The notes: generated by a model from the letters alone, not told the origin. DNA of 64,000 nucleotides from Phycobacter azelaicus (GCF_014884385.1 NZ_WKFH01000003.1:2140001-2204000), one strand, 5' to 3'. Positions 52,362 through 62,560 are shown, numbered from the stretch's first letter. Numbers and translations: made by a program.

Positions 52362-53048
52362 TTAGTCGTGACGGATCTTGTTGCGGACTCTTGCCCAGCC
52401 ACCCGGTGCGAGGAAGAACGACAAGGCAAACCCTGTCGCAAAACCCGCCAGGTCCGCGATCCAGTCCGGCTGCCCCCCAAACAGCAGCGCAAAGAGAAGC
52501 TGGATCCCCATCAAAAAGGCAATCAGCGAAAAGGCCCGGCTTTGCTGCGCGCCGACGAGTGACAGCTGTCGCCACAGGATGTAGGTGAAGGCGCCTATCA
52601 ACCCGTAGACGGCTGGGAAACCGCCGATCAACGGAACTTCAGACCCAGAAAACACTGCATATCCCACAGCGCCCCCGATGGCTGAGAGGACAAAGATCAG
52701 GATCATCGCCAGATCGCCAAAGACCTCTCCGACCATCTTGCCCATTGCCAGCACAAAGACGCAGACAAATAGCGCATGGGTAAAGCTGCCATGCACAAAG
52801 GCGTAAGAGACAAAGCGCATCAGGTGCTCCAGGGGCCATTGCCCCGTCTCCCACATCCACCAGAAGATCTCGGCTGAAAAGGCATAGGATTGAAACGCCT
52901 CGAGCCGCCAGCCCACGGCGGACGGTCCGCCGATGATGCCCCGTGCACCCAAGGAAAAGGCGGCTTCAATTCCCATGATCACCAGAACCAGCGCCACCAC
53001 CACAGGCGGCAGCGGATTGACGGGGGAGGGGTTTTCGCTGCTGCTCAT
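52362..53048 (-). CDS. Rhomboid-like membrane protein lacking the catalytic dyad
   Basis: 228 residues with six or seven helices in rhomboid order. [22 protein letters not shown] corresponds to the helix-2 HxxxN region, kept in part. The protease motif GASGAIYG reads GGFPAVYG (142-149), placing Phe144 at the serine position, and the helix-6 histidine of HLGGFxxG reads DLAGFATG with Asp199. Both catalytic residues are missing, so it is a pseudorhomboid. I recall the same GGFPAVYG form in related Rhodobacteraceae, so the change is probably ancestral. Divergent from trpS. Confidence 0.85.
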   Translation of the reverse strand: MSSSENPSPVNPLPPVVVALVLVIMGIEAAFSLGARGIIGGPSAVGWRLEAFQSYAFSAEIFWWMWETGQWPLEHLMRFVSYAFVHGSFTHALFVCVFVLAMGKMVGEVFGDLAMILIFVLSAIGGAVGYAVFSGSEVPLIGGFPAVYGLIGAFTYILWRQLSLVGAQQSRAFSLIAFLMGIQLLFALLFGGQPDWIADLAGFATGFALSFFLAPGGWARVRNKIRHD

Positions 53049-53182
53049 TTCGATTGGCCCTTTTTGCCTCGCTCCGGTCTTTTGATGTGCCCGCGCCAGC
53101 CCGCATAGGGGGCGGGCTGTTGACGACCGTTGCGCCCATGGTTAAGCCACCGCAGGCTCTATTTCCAGACGGGAGTTTCTCG

Positions 53183-54211
53183 ATGAGCGAGACCACCTTC
53201 ACGCCGCGTGTTTTTTCCGGCATCCAGCCTTCGGGCAACCTGCATCTCGGCAACTACCTTGGCGCGCTCAAGCGTTTTGTCGACTGGCAGGCCAAGGATG
53301 TGGAAACCATCTACTGCATGGTCGATCTGCACGCGATCACCGTCTGGCAGGATCCTGCGGATCTGAAGAAATCCACGCGTGAACTCTGCGCCGGTTTCAT
53401 CGCGGCTGGCCTAGATCCCGAGCAGTCCATCCTGATCAACCAGAGCCAGGTGCCTGAGCATGCGCAGCTGGGTTGGGTGTTCAACTGCGTCGCCCGCATG
53501 GGCTGGATGCAGCGTATGACCCAGTTCAAGGACAAAGCAGGCAAGAATGCGCAGAACGCCTCACTGGGGCTGTTTGGCTATCCGGCGCTGATGGCGGCGG
53601 ACATTCTGGTCTATCACGCGACCCACGTTCCGGTGGGCGAGGATCAGAAACAGCACCTTGAGTTGACCCGCGACATCGCCGCCAAGTTCAATCACGACTA
53701 CGGCGTTGATTTCTTCCCAATGACCGAACCTGTGATCGAAGGGGCGGCGACCCGCGTCATGTCCCTGCGCGACGGCTCCAAGAAGATGTCGAAATCGGAC
53801 CCATCGGATGCCAGCCGCATCAACCTGACCGATGACGCTGACGCCATCGCCAAGAAAATCCGCAAGGCCAAGACCGATCCCGAGGCTCTGCCGAGTGAAG
53901 AAAAGGGACTTGAGGACCGCCCCGAGGCCCGCAACCTGGTCAATATCTACGCCGCCCTCAACGATCAGAGCGTTGAGCAGGTGCTTGCCGATGTGGGCGG
54001 GAAGCAATTTTCCGAGTTCAAGCCGATGCTCGCGGATCTCGCGGTCTCCAAAATGGCACCGATCTCGACCGAAATGGCCCGCCTGATGAACGAGCAGGAC
54101 GAGATCGACCGCATCCTGACCCGCGGCGCCGAGCGTGCGCGTGAAATCACCGCACCGATCCTGCGCAAGACTTATGACATTATTGGCATGGTCGGCCCGC
54201 GCTCCTTGTGA
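53183..54211 (+). CDS. trpS: Tryptophanyl-tRNA synthetase
   Basis: 342 residues from ATG 53183 with GGGAG 7 nt upstream; the frame is open for 43 codons before it but without family similarity. [20 protein letters not shown] holds the class I HIGH-like motif, [13 protein letters not shown] the adenylate region, and SKKMSKS the KMSKS loop. Cytosolic. Followed by csp after a structured spacer. Confidence 0.97.
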   Translation: MSETTFTPRVFSGIQPSGNLHLGNYLGALKRFVDWQAKDVETIYCMVDLHAITVWQDPADLKKSTRELCAGFIAAGLDPEQSILINQSQVPEHAQLGWVFNCVARMGWMQRMTQFKDKAGKNAQNASLGLFGYPALMAADILVYHATHVPVGEDQKQHLELTRDIAAKFNHDYGVDFFPMTEPVIEGAATRVMSLRDGSKKMSKSDPSDASRINLTDDADAIAKKIRKAKTDPEALPSEEKGLEDRPEARNLVNIYAALNDQSVEQVLADVGGKQFSEFKPMLADLAVSKMAPISTEMARLMNEQDEIDRILTRGAERAREITAPILRKTYDIIGMVGPRSL

Positions 54212-54252
54212 TAGACAGGCGTATGCCCTCGCACGTTGCGGGGGTAGTCTAT
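54211..54252 (+). promoter_or_regulatory. Structured leader between trpS and csp
   Basis: ATAGAC (54211-54216) can pair with GTCTAT (54247-54252), and inside it CCCTCGCA (54226-54233) with TGCGGGGG (54237-54244, one G-T pair), leaving a 3-nt loop. The csp ribosome site TGGAGA starts 3 nt later and the ATG 15 nt later. It may be an RNA control element of csp or a weak terminator of trpS. Confidence 0.45.
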
Positions 54253-54266
54253 ACTGGAGATATCGG

Positions 54267-54473
54267 ATGGCCAACGGCACCGTAAAATGGTTCAACGCAA
54301 CTAAAGGCTACGGCTTTATCGAGCCCGAGTCCGGCGGAAAAGATGTGTTCGTACACATCTCTGCGGTTGAACGCTCGGGCCTCAACGGTTTGAACGACAA
54401 CCAGAAAGTTTCCTATGAACTGGAAACTGGTCGCGACGGCAAGCAGTCCGCAGGTTCGCTGGAACTGCTGTAA
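54267..54473 (+). CDS. Cold shock domain protein
   Basis: 68 residues, a single cold shock domain: GTVKWFNATKGYGFIEPE with RNP-1 (KGYGFIEP), DVFVHISAVE with RNP-2, and YELETGRDGKQSA. Binds single-stranded RNA or DNA as a chaperone. GGAGA lies 7 nt before the ATG. It is followed by a strong terminator, so it can be a short mRNA of its own, expected to be abundant. Confidence 0.96.
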   Translation: MANGTVKWFNATKGYGFIEPESGGKDVFVHISAVERSGLNGLNDNQKVSYELETGRDGKQSAGSLELL

Positions 54474-54549
54474 GGTTGTTTGTCAGGCCTCTGTCTGACG
54501 CAAACTGACGAACAGAAATGATGACGGTGCTGTTGCTTCCCGAATCATG

Positions 54550-54580
54550 AAAGGCCGCCCGGTTTTGGGCGGCCTTTTCC
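54550..54580. terminator. Strong terminator after csp
   Basis: AAAGGCCGCCC (54550-54560) pairs perfectly with GGGCGGCCTTT (54567-54577), 6-nt loop, then TTCC/TTT. The A-run on the other side means it may also serve the minus-strand murJ. Confidence 0.92.
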
Positions 54581-54664
54581 TTTGCCGTGATGTTCCGCTT
54601 TACTGCGGCGCGTGAAAATCCGTTTCACCTGCGCGCGGCTCTTGGGCTGTCATGTCGGTGTACA

Positions 54665-56260
54665 TCACTTTTGTTTCGGGCTGCGGCGAAGGGCAGTTTT
54701 GAACTCCGCTAACCTGAATGCTCCGATGACCTGTCCAATTGAAAAATAGCTGACGATGCCAGCCAGGACGAGAAGGGCGAGCGCGGGATAGCGGACACTG
54801 GCGCGGAACAACCAAGGCTCCATCAGCCATGCCAGCCCCCACAGGAGCACACCCATCGCGAGGGCGGCAAGGATGATCCGGCCGATGCGGCTATGAAAGC
54901 GGCTGTCGAAACGGGCGCTTTGCCCCATTCCTTTGCAGCCGGAGGCAAGCAGAAGCACCATCGCCCAGCCGGCAATCGTGGTGCCGAGTGCGGCGCCGAT
55001 GAAACCAAAAAGATAGGCACAGAGGATGGCAGCCACCGCATTTACGGCCATGGCCACCAGCGCAAAACGAAATGGCGTTCGTGTGTCCTCACGAGCAAAA
55101 TAAAGCGGTTGAAGCACTTTCTGCATGACAAAGGCGGGCAGGCCCAGCCCGTAGACCGCGACGGCAAAGGCCGTGGCCTGACTGTCATTGAAATCAAAGG
55201 CGCCGCGTTCGAACAGGACCGACACCAGTGGCAGTGGGATCACAACCAGAGCGACGGCCGACGGTATGGTGAGGGCAAGGGAGATCTCCGCCGCACGGCT
55301 TAGGGCGTTCTGAGAGCCTGCCTCATCCGCCGCGGCCAATCGGCGCGACAGATCCGGCAGCAGAACGATCCCTACGGCAATGCCAACCACGCCAAGCGGC
55401 AACTGATAAAGCCGATCCGCATAGCTGAGCCAGGCAATCGCGCCATCAAAGAAACTCGCAACCTGGCGTCCGACGAGCAGGTTGATCTGGACAACGCCGC
55501 CGGCCAACATTGCGGGCGCAGCTATGATGGCAAGGCGCCGCAGGTCCGGGGTGAGCCGCGGTCGTCGCGGCAACACCGTGAAACCAGCGCGCCGAGCTGC
55601 GATCCAGACCAGCCCCATCTGCGCAACACCGGCCAGCAGTGTCCCCCAGGCCAGGATGGTACCTTGCGACAGGCCCGCAAGGTCTGGATCGGACGGTTCC
55701 ATCCCGGAGCCAAACGCACCCTTCTCCCCCAGCAGCAGCGCGCTGACGAGGATGATGTTCAAAAGTACGGGCGCAGCCGCCGCGGCTGCAAACCGGCCTG
55801 AAGCGTTGAGTACTCCGGATAGGAGGGCCGCCAGGGAGATGAACAGGATATAGGCGAAGGTGATGCGGCCGAAATCAACTGCCAGATCAAACCGCACATC
55901 GCCGCGAAATCCGCTGGCCATCGCCAGAACCAGCCACGGCATGACCAGTTGGGCAAACAGAGTGAAGACGATGAGAACAGTCGCAAGGCCAGAGAAGGCA
56001 TCTCTGGCAAAGCCGAGCGGATCCTCCCCCTTTTGCAGCTTCTTCGAAAACAGAGGCACAAAGGCTGTGTTGAAGGCCCCTTCGGCAAAGAACCGGCGGA
56101 ACATGTTGGGCAGACTGAAGGCCACGAGAAAAGCCTCGGCCACCGCGCCAGTGCCCAGGAAGCTTGCGATCATGATGTCACGCGCAAATCCCAGGACACG
56201 GCTGGCAAGAGTCCAGAAACCGACCGTCATGAAGCCGGAAATCAGTTTCACGGGCTTCAT
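54665..56260 (-). CDS. murJ: Lipid II flippase MurJ
   Basis: Moves lipid II across the inner membrane for wall synthesis. 531 residues with about fourteen helices. SGFMTVGFWTLASRVLGFARDIMIASFLG, FRRFFAEGAFNTAFVPLF and the LPDLSRRLA region are MurJ/MviN hallmarks. It is the last gene of lppC-glnD-murJ on this strand; its ATG overlaps the glnD stop by 4 bp. Confidence 0.96.
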   Translation of the reverse strand: MKPVKLISGFMTVGFWTLASRVLGFARDIMIASFLGTGAVAEAFLVAFSLPNMFRRFFAEGAFNTAFVPLFSKKLQKGEDPLGFARDAFSGLATVLIVFTLFAQLVMPWLVLAMASGFRGDVRFDLAVDFGRITFAYILFISLAALLSGVLNASGRFAAAAAAPVLLNIILVSALLLGEKGAFGSGMEPSDPDLAGLSQGTILAWGTLLAGVAQMGLVWIAARRAGFTVLPRRPRLTPDLRRLAIIAAPAMLAGGVVQINLLVGRQVASFFDGAIAWLSYADRLYQLPLGVVGIAVGIVLLPDLSRRLAAADEAGSQNALSRAAEISLALTIPSAVALVVIPLPLVSVLFERGAFDFNDSQATAFAVAVYGLGLPAFVMQKVLQPLYFAREDTRTPFRFALVAMAVNAVAAILCAYLFGFIGAALGTTIAGWAMVLLLASGCKGMGQSARFDSRFHSRIGRIILAALAMGVLLWGLAWLMEPWLFRASVRYPALALLVLAGIVSYFSIGQVIGAFRLAEFKTALRRSPKQK

Positions 56261-59085
56261 GAACCGGCCCGTTCGGCCCCGGCCGAGATGGCCTCTCGCA
56301 GTTTGCGTTCCAGAGTCTTCTGCTTTGACTCCGAATGATATTTCAATCCGAACATATCCTTGACGTAGAAGGTATCCACAACCTGTTCCCCATAGGTCGC
56401 TATCACGGCGTTGGCGATATAGACGTTTGCATCCGCCAGCGTGCGCGCCAGGTCATAAAGCAGTCCCGCCCGATCACGGGTGTCCACCTCGATGATGGTG
56501 TAGATTTCGGAGCCTTCGTTATCAAAGGTAATGTGGGTGGGAACGTTGAAGGCTTTTTCGCGCTTTTTGATCTTGTCGCGCGACACCAAAGCCTCGCGGG
56601 CAATGACTTCGCCTTTCAGGGTTTTCAGGATCATCTGGGTGAGACGCGGCAGGCGCGAGGCCTCAAATGGATGTCCTTCAGCGTCCTGAATCCAGAAGGC
56701 ATCCGTTACATAGCCGTCCTTGGTGGTGTATGAGCGCGCATCGACCACATTGGCTCCGACCAGCGCGAGAGCGCCGACCACACGGGCAAAGATGCCGGGA
56801 TGATCGGACATTGTAAAACAGGCGCGGGTGGCATCTCGATCTTCATCCGGGTGCAGGCGAATGATGACCTCTCCGGGATCGTCCTTCGCCTCGAGCTCTT
56901 GCAGCATCTCGGCAAAATCAACATGGGCGGTCACATGAAGGCCTTGCCAATACGGGGGATAGTGGCGTGAGGTTTCGCGTTTGAGGTCCGCTTTGCTCCA
57001 TTCCGGCAAAGCTGCACGCAGCGCCTTTTTTGCGGCTGTGCCACGATGTTCGCGGCTGAGTGCCTCCATGCCGTCCTCAAGAGCGCGGCGGGTTTGGTTG
57101 TAAAGCGAGCGCAAAAGCGCTGCTTTCCAGTTGTTCCAGGTGTCCGGGCCGACGCCGCGGATGTCGCAGACGGTGAGCAGCAGCAAAAGATCCAGCCGTT
57201 TCACCGATTGTACGGCCTTGGCAAATCCGCGCACGGTGCGCGGATCGGCAATATCGCGTTTTTGCGCCATATCCGACATCAGCAGGTGATAGCGTACCAG
57301 CCACTCGACTGTTTCGCTGTCGGATTTGTTAAGCCCAAGGCGCGGGGCAACCTTGCGTGCGATCTGGGCGCCGAGGATCGAGTGATCCTGCTCACGGCCC
57401 TTGCCGATGTCATGCAGCAGCATGGCAATCATCAGCACCTTGCGGTTGATCCCGCTGCGCAACACCTCTGAAGAGACCGGCAGTTCCTCTTCCAGCTCCC
57501 CCCGCTCAATGGATGCGTAGTTTGAGATCACCTGGATCGTGTGCTCGTCCACCGTGTAGGAATGGTACATGTTGAACTGCATCATTGCCACGATGGGTTC
57601 AAACTCGGGCATGAAGGCAGAGAGCACTCCAAGTTCGTTCATACGACGCAGGGCGCGTTCGGGGTTGCCGTGTTTCAGCAATAGGTCAAGAAAAATCCGG
57701 TTGGCTTCCTTGTTGCCGCGCATCTCGTCGTCGATCAGATCCAGATTCGCAGTCACAAGGCGCATGGCGTCGGGATGGATCAGCATGCCTGTGCGCAGGG
57801 CTTCTTCGAAGATCCGCAAGAGATTCAACTTGTCTTCAAGAAAGCTCTCCGCATCTTCAACGTCCAACCGGTTGTTGACCACCTTGTAGCCTGGTTTGAT
57901 CCGGGGGCGGCGGCGAAAGATCCGCTCCAAAAGCGGTTCGTTCTTTTGCTGGCTGGCTTCGAGTTTGGTGAGAAAAATCCGGGTGATGTCCCCGACCTGG
58001 GTCGCCTTGCGAAAATAGTCCTGCATGAAGATCTCGACCGCGCGGCGTCCGGCTTTGTCCTGATAGCCCATACGCTGGGCCACCTCGACCTGAAGATCAA
58101 AGGTCAACTGTTCGGTGGCACGGTTCGTCACCAGATGCAGGTGCGAGCGTACCGCCCAAAGAAAGCTTTCGGCCTCAGCAAAGAAGGCGAATTCATCTTC
58201 GCTGAACAGCCCAAGGGGGACCAGTTCTGCCACGTCCTGCACCTGGTACAGGTACTTGGCGATCCAGAACAGCGATTGCAGATCGCGCAGGCCGCCCTTG
58301 CCCTCTTTGACGTTTGGCTCGACCATGTAGCGTTCACCCTGTTTAAGGTGGCGTTGGTCTCGCTCTTCGAGCTTGGCCTCGATGAAGTCGCGGGCATCCT
58401 TGGAGAACAGATCGCTTTGCAGGCGGTCATCCAACTCTGCGGCAAGATCGGAGTCGCCCGACAGGAAGCGGTGTTCCAGCATGGCCGTGCGGATGGTGTA
58501 GTCTTCAGCGCCAAGGCGGATGCAATCCTTGATGGTGCGGCTGGAGTGGCCGACCTTGAGGCGAAGATCCCACAGGATGTAGAGCATGGATTCGATCACG
58601 CTCTCGGCCCAGGCGGTGATCTTGTAAGGAGTCAGAAACAGCAGATCCACGTCCGAAAAGGGCGCCATTTCGGCGCGACCGTAGCCGCCCACGGCCATGA
58701 CCGCGATACGCTCGCCACGGGTCGGGTTGGAGAGTGGGTGCAACAGTTCGGTCGCCGCATAGAACGCGGTTGTTACCAACCCGTCCGTCAGATGACTGTA
58801 TGATTGGGTCAGAGCGCGGGCAGAAAACGGAGACAGTGCAAAGGCGGACGCGATCGCTGCGCGTCCGTCCTTGTTGGCCTCTCGCAGTAGGCGCACGACC
58901 TCGGCCCTTAGCGCAGTTGCATCCATGGTTTTGGCAGCCTGCGACAATTGGTTGCGCAGTTTCTCTGCGTCAAAGATCTGCGTCGACGGGCAGATCAGCT
59001 CGTTCTTGATCGGGGGCAGAAGCCCTTGGGAGTTGGGGGCCGGATCAGAAACCGGCGCCGGAGAAGCTGCTTGGGGCTGGGTCAA
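56257..59085 (-). CDS. glnD: [Protein-PII] uridylyltransferase / uridylyl-removing enzyme
   Basis: Nitrogen sensor that adds UMP to PII proteins when glutamine is low and removes it when high. 942 residues from TTG 59085, which has AGGTGG 6 nt upstream and overlaps the end of the preceding gene by 41 bp; the start is uncertain and a shorter form from ATG 58929 is possible. Nucleotidyltransferase motif GGYGRAEMAPFSDVDLLFL, HD domain MIAMLLHDIGKGREQDHS, and two C-terminal ACT domains (FARVVGALALVGANVVDA and LLYDLARTLADANVYI). All catalytic motifs are intact. Confidence 0.95.
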   Translation of the reverse strand: MTQPQAASPAPVSDPAPNSQGLLPPIKNELICPSTQIFDAEKLRNQLSQAAKTMDATALRAEVVRLLREANKDGRAAIASAFALSPFSARALTQSYSHLTDGLVTTAFYAATELLHPLSNPTRGERIAVMAVGGYGRAEMAPFSDVDLLFLTPYKITAWAESVIESMLYILWDLRLKVGHSSRTIKDCIRLGAEDYTIRTAMLEHRFLSGDSDLAAELDDRLQSDLFSKDARDFIEAKLEERDQRHLKQGERYMVEPNVKEGKGGLRDLQSLFWIAKYLYQVQDVAELVPLGLFSEDEFAFFAEAESFLWAVRSHLHLVTNRATEQLTFDLQVEVAQRMGYQDKAGRRAVEIFMQDYFRKATQVGDITRIFLTKLEASQQKNEPLLERIFRRRPRIKPGYKVVNNRLDVEDAESFLEDKLNLLRIFEEALRTGMLIHPDAMRLVTANLDLIDDEMRGNKEANRIFLDLLLKHGNPERALRRMNELGVLSAFMPEFEPIVAMMQFNMYHSYTVDEHTIQVISNYASIERGELEEELPVSSEVLRSGINRKVLMIAMLLHDIGKGREQDHSILGAQIARKVAPRLGLNKSDSETVEWLVRYHLLMSDMAQKRDIADPRTVRGFAKAVQSVKRLDLLLLLTVCDIRGVGPDTWNNWKAALLRSLYNQTRRALEDGMEALSREHRGTAAKKALRAALPEWSKADLKRETSRHYPPYWQGLHVTAHVDFAEMLQELEAKDDPGEVIIRLHPDEDRDATRACFTMSDHPGIFARVVGALALVGANVVDARSYTTKDGYVTDAFWIQDAEGHPFEASRLPRLTQMILKTLKGEVIAREALVSRDKIKKREKAFNVPTHITFDNEGSEIYTIIEVDTRDRAGLLYDLARTLADANVYIANAVIATYGEQVVDTFYVKDMFGLKYHSESKQKTLERKLREAISAGAERAGS

Positions 59086-60217
59086 TGACGACCACCTTCT
59101 GTTCTTGGATTGTGGCGACGGCCAGGCCGCGCTCATTGGTGCCATCCGGACGCAGGCGGAAGATGCCGCCGGTGCCCTGGAAGCCTGCAGGCTGCGTCAG
59201 GGCCGCGCCGGTCAGTGCGTCGGTCTTTCCGGCGCTGACAAGCGCGCCAATGGCTGCGATCCCGTCATAGGCCAGACCACCGATCGAATGCGGTGTGCCG
59301 CCATAGGCCGCGCTGTAGCGTGACACGAATTGCTGGGATTTGGCCGGATCTGGCAGGGCGAACCAGCCACCTTGAACACCCGGCATCGCGAGGGTTTGGG
59401 ACGGAATATCCCAGCGGGTCAGGCCAATGTATTGGTAGGTTTCCTTGTCGAGCCCTGCCTCCGGTAGGAGCTGGGTCAAGAGCGGCAGGGCGCCGGCTGT
59501 GGTTGCGGTCATGAAGATCGCAGTGGCGTTACTTGCGCGGGCGGTATCGCGGACCGGGCCAATTGCATCGATCACGCCCTTCTGGGACAGTTCATAGCCG
59601 ATGGTGCCCGCGATGGTGGAGCCGCTGCGCGCAGCGGCTGCCTGAATGGCGCTGCTGCCGGCCTGACCGGCCGCATCATTGCCAGCAACGATCACGATGT
59701 TGTTTCGCCCCTGACGCGCCGCGTAAGAGGTCAGGCGCTGCGCCGTGTTGGCGAATGTTGCGCCAAGGATGAACACGTTCCCGCCCGCGATCGCGGTGTT
59801 GTTGGAAAAGGCGAGAACGTTCACATTGCGCTTTGCAGCCGCAACACCCGCTGCGTTTGCAGCTTCCGCATAGACAGGGCCAAGCAGGATTCTTGCGCCG
59901 TCATTGATCGCTTGGGTTGCGGCGTTGGCGGCCACGGTCGGATCACCGGCTGTGTCATAGACACGCAGATCAATCTGGACGCCTTTGAGGTCTCCGATCG
60001 CCAGCCGTGCGGCATTTTCCAGGCTTTGAGCAAGCACGCTGTCGCCCGCTTGCGTCGATCCTTTTGGCACCAGAAGGGCGACGGGAACGGGTTTTGAGGT
60101 GTTGATCGAAGGACCGCCGCCGGTGCTGACCGGGTTACAGGCGCCAAGCGCAAGTGCGGAAACTGCGGTGACAGCGGCCAAAGCCGCCTTGCGGGCCTGT
60201 CTAAAAACGGCGAACAT
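59045..60217 (-). CDS. LppC-type lipoprotein (penicillin-binding protein activator)
   Basis: 390 residues with a lipoprotein signal, lipobox LALGAC (Cys27), then a periplasmic-binding-protein-like fold: VPVALLVPKGS, AARLAIGDLKG, GARILLGPVYAE and VLAFSNNTAIAGGNVFILG. Family relative of E. coli LpoA, which activates PBP1A from the outer membrane. Alphaproteobacterial members lack the large LpoA N-terminal TPR part, as here. It is followed by glnD in overlapping frame and is divergent from rsmI, a usual arrangement. Confidence 0.92.
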   Translation of the reverse strand: MFAVFRQARKAALAAVTAVSALALGACNPVSTGGGPSINTSKPVPVALLVPKGSTQAGDSVLAQSLENAARLAIGDLKGVQIDLRVYDTAGDPTVAANAATQAINDGARILLGPVYAEAANAAGVAAAKRNVNVLAFSNNTAIAGGNVFILGATFANTAQRLTSYAARQGRNNIVIVAGNDAAGQAGSSAIQAAAARSGSTIAGTIGYELSQKGVIDAIGPVRDTARASNATAIFMTATTAGALPLLTQLLPEAGLDKETYQYIGLTRWDIPSQTLAMPGVQGGWFALPDPAKSQQFVSRYSAAYGGTPHSIGGLAYDGIAAIGALVSAGKTDALTGAALTQPAGFQGTGGIFRLRPDGTNERGLAVATIQEQKVVVIDPAPSSFSGAGF

Positions 60218-60316
60218 AATGGACCTCTAAACTCCCCTGTTAGGGCGGCGGGCGCCCGTTGTCGTGGCCGAATTGAATTCGGGGGGATCATAAACGACCA
60301 AGAAGGCGGGTCCAGC

Positions 60317-61177
60317 GTGAATCATCAGATCGTCAAATTGTTGCCGGGGCTTCACTTTGTGGCAACGCCCATCGGGACCGCGCGCGACATTACCCTGCGC
60401 GCGCTGGATGTGCTGGCCTCGGCGGATGTGATCGCCGCCGAAGACACGCGATCCCTGCGCAAGCTGATGGAGATCCATGGCGTGCCGCTGAACGGTCGTC
60501 AGATCATCGCCTATCACGACCACAGCGGCGCAGGCGCCCGCGCGCGGCTGATGCAGGCGATGGAGGCGGGGCAGTCGGTCGCCTATGCCTCGGAAGCCGG
60601 GATGCCGCTGATTGCCGATCCGGGCTATGACCTCAGCCGTGCGGCCGCCGAAGCCGGACACAAGGTTACTGTGGCACCTGGACCGTCGGCGGCGCTGGCA
60701 GCGCTAACACTGGCGGGGCTGCCGACGGATGCCTTCTTCTTTGTGGGTTTCCTGCCCAATGCAACATCCGCCCGCCGCAAGCGCCTGGAAGAACTGCGGG
60801 CTGTGCCCGGCACGCTGATCTTCTACGAATCGCCCAAGCGCATCGCGGCCTCGGTTGCCGATATGGCAGCGGTTCTGGGGGACCGTCCGGCGGCGCTCTG
60901 TCGCGAGCTGACCAAAAAATTCGAAGAGGTGCGGCGCGGCTCTCTCAGCGACCTCGCCACTGGGTTGGATAACAACCCGGTCAAGGGCGAAATCGTGATG
61001 CTGGTGGACCGCGCGCGCGCAGAAGAGGTGAGTGAAGCCAACCTGGAGGAAGACCTGCGCGCCGCCTTGAAGGATAATTCGGTCAAGGATGCGGCCTCGA
61101 TCGTGGCGGAAACCCATGGGTTGCCGCGGCGCAAGGTTTACCAGCTGGCGCTGCAACTGGCCAAGGATGCGGGCTGA
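60317..61177 (+). CDS. rsmI: 16S rRNA (cytidine1402-2'-O)-methyltransferase
   Basis: 286 residues, tetrapyrrole-methylase fold: FVATPIGTARDITLRALDVLASADVIAAEDTR, SEAGMPLIADPGYDLSRAA, GPSAALAALTLAGLPTDAFFFVGFLP and YESPKRI. It modifies C1402 in the decoding centre. GTG start at 60317, 99 bp from the divergent lppC-like gene. Its last codons overlap the start of yraN. Confidence 0.96.
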   Translation: MNHQIVKLLPGLHFVATPIGTARDITLRALDVLASADVIAAEDTRSLRKLMEIHGVPLNGRQIIAYHDHSGAGARARLMQAMEAGQSVAYASEAGMPLIADPGYDLSRAAAEAGHKVTVAPGPSAALAALTLAGLPTDAFFFVGFLPNATSARRKRLEELRAVPGTLIFYESPKRIAASVADMAAVLGDRPAALCRELTKKFEEVRRGSLSDLATGLDNNPVKGEIVMLVDRARAEEVSEANLEEDLRAALKDNSVKDAASIVAETHGLPRRKVYQLALQLAKDAG

Positions 61178-61553
61178 AGCCTTGGCAGGGCGGCATCATC
61201 AAGGCCAGCGTGCCCACCTGGCCGGACAAGCCGCCGAAGTGGCCGCCGCCCGCGCCTATGAGGCCCGCGGCTATCAGGTGGCGATGCGCCGCTGGCGCGG
61301 TCCCGGTGGTGAGATCGACCTGATCCTGCGCAAGGGCGCGCTGGTGGTCTTTGCCGAGGTCAAACACAGCAGCACGTTTGAGGCCGCAGCCGCGCGCATC
61401 ACTCCCGCCCAGATGCAGCGCATCATGACCAGTGCTGCGCATTTCCTTGATGGGGAACCACAGGGCCAGCTGACCGAAGCGCGCCTTGATGCCGTACTTG
61501 TGAACGGGGAAGGGGCGGTGGAGATCCTCGAAAATGCCTTTGGGCTGGGCTAG
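61167..61553 (+). CDS. UPF0102 (YraN) family nuclease-like protein
   Basis: 128 residues from ATG 61167, overlapping the rsmI stop by 11 bp. [48 protein letters not shown] holds the restriction-endonuclease-like E...GEID...EVK core, so the metal-binding residues are present. Role unknown. The rsmI-yraN-gshB order is common in Alphaproteobacteria. Confidence 0.94.
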   Translation: MRAEALAGRHHQGQRAHLAGQAAEVAAARAYEARGYQVAMRRWRGPGGEIDLILRKGALVVFAEVKHSSTFEAAAARITPAQMQRIMTSAAHFLDGEPQGQLTEARLDAVLVNGEGAVEILENAFGLG

Positions 61554-61624
61554 GCAGGCGTTGCTCTATTGATCCTTCGGGCCTGCTGGGCCATCTATTC
61601 GTCGAAACAAAAGGGATGCACTTC

Positions 61625-62560
61625 ATGAAAATCGCCTTCCAGATGGACCCGATCATGGGCGTCGACATCAATGCCGACAGCAGCTTCCGCCTTGCAGAGG
61701 AAGCTCAGGCGCGCGGGCACGAGCTGTTCTATTACAGCCCCGATCACCTCGCCTATCAGGAAGGGCGCATCACCGCGCGCGGATATGACATGACCGTGCA
61801 GCGGGTGGCCGGAACCCCGGCTGTGCTGGGCGAGGAGCGCGAAGTGAATCTGGCCGATTTCGACGTCGTTTGGCTGCGTCAGGACCCGCCGTTTGACATG
61901 CACTATATTACCTCGACCCATCTGCTGGACCGGCTTAAGGGGCAGACCCTGGTGGTGAATGATCCCTTCTGGGTGCGAAACTACCCGGAAAAACTGCTGG
62001 TGCTGGATTTCCCTGATTTGACGCCGCCTACTGCGATTGCGCGCGACCTTGATACCATCAAGGCTTTCAAGGCCAAGCATGGCGATATCATCCTGAAACC
62101 CCTTTATGGCAACGGTGGCGCAGGTGTGTTCCGGCTCGATGCCAATGATCGCAACCTGACTTCGCTGCACGAACTTTTCACCGGGTTCAGCCGGGAGCCG
62201 CTGATTGTGCAAAAGTTCCTGCCTGATGTCAGCAATGGCGACAAACGCGTCATCCTGGTGGATGGCGAGGCCGTGGGCGCGATCAACCGTGTGCCCGCCG
62301 CGGGGGAGACACGCTCAAACATGCATGTGGGCGGGCGTCCCGAAAAGATCGGACTAACGGAACGCGACCTTGAGATCTGCGCCACCATCGGCCCACTTTT
62401 GAAGGAAAAAGGGCAGATCTTTGTCGGGATAGACGTGATCGGCGACTACCTGACCGAGATCAACGTGACCTCTCCCACCGGTATTCAGGAGCTAGAGGGT
62501 TTTGATGGTGTCAACATTGCCGGAAAGGTTTGGCAGGCCATCGAGGCCCGCTGTACTTGA
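61625..62560 (+). CDS. gshB: Glutathione synthetase
   Basis: Adds glycine to gamma-glutamylcysteine. 311 residues from ATG 61625 ([19 protein letters not shown]), AAGGG upstream; ATG 61616 would add three residues. ATP-grasp features: [49 protein letters not shown] and [24 protein letters not shown]. Cytosolic. Its stop overlaps the TTG start of a hydrolase gene. Confidence 0.97.
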   Translation: MKIAFQMDPIMGVDINADSSFRLAEEAQARGHELFYYSPDHLAYQEGRITARGYDMTVQRVAGTPAVLGEEREVNLADFDVVWLRQDPPFDMHYITSTHLLDRLKGQTLVVNDPFWVRNYPEKLLVLDFPDLTPPTAIARDLDTIKAFKAKHGDIILKPLYGNGGAGVFRLDANDRNLTSLHELFTGFSREPLIVQKFLPDVSNGDKRVILVDGEAVGAINRVPAAGETRSNMHVGGRPEKIGLTERDLEICATIGPLLKEKGQIFVGIDVIGDYLTEINVTSPTGIQELEGFDGVNIAGKVWQAIEARCT

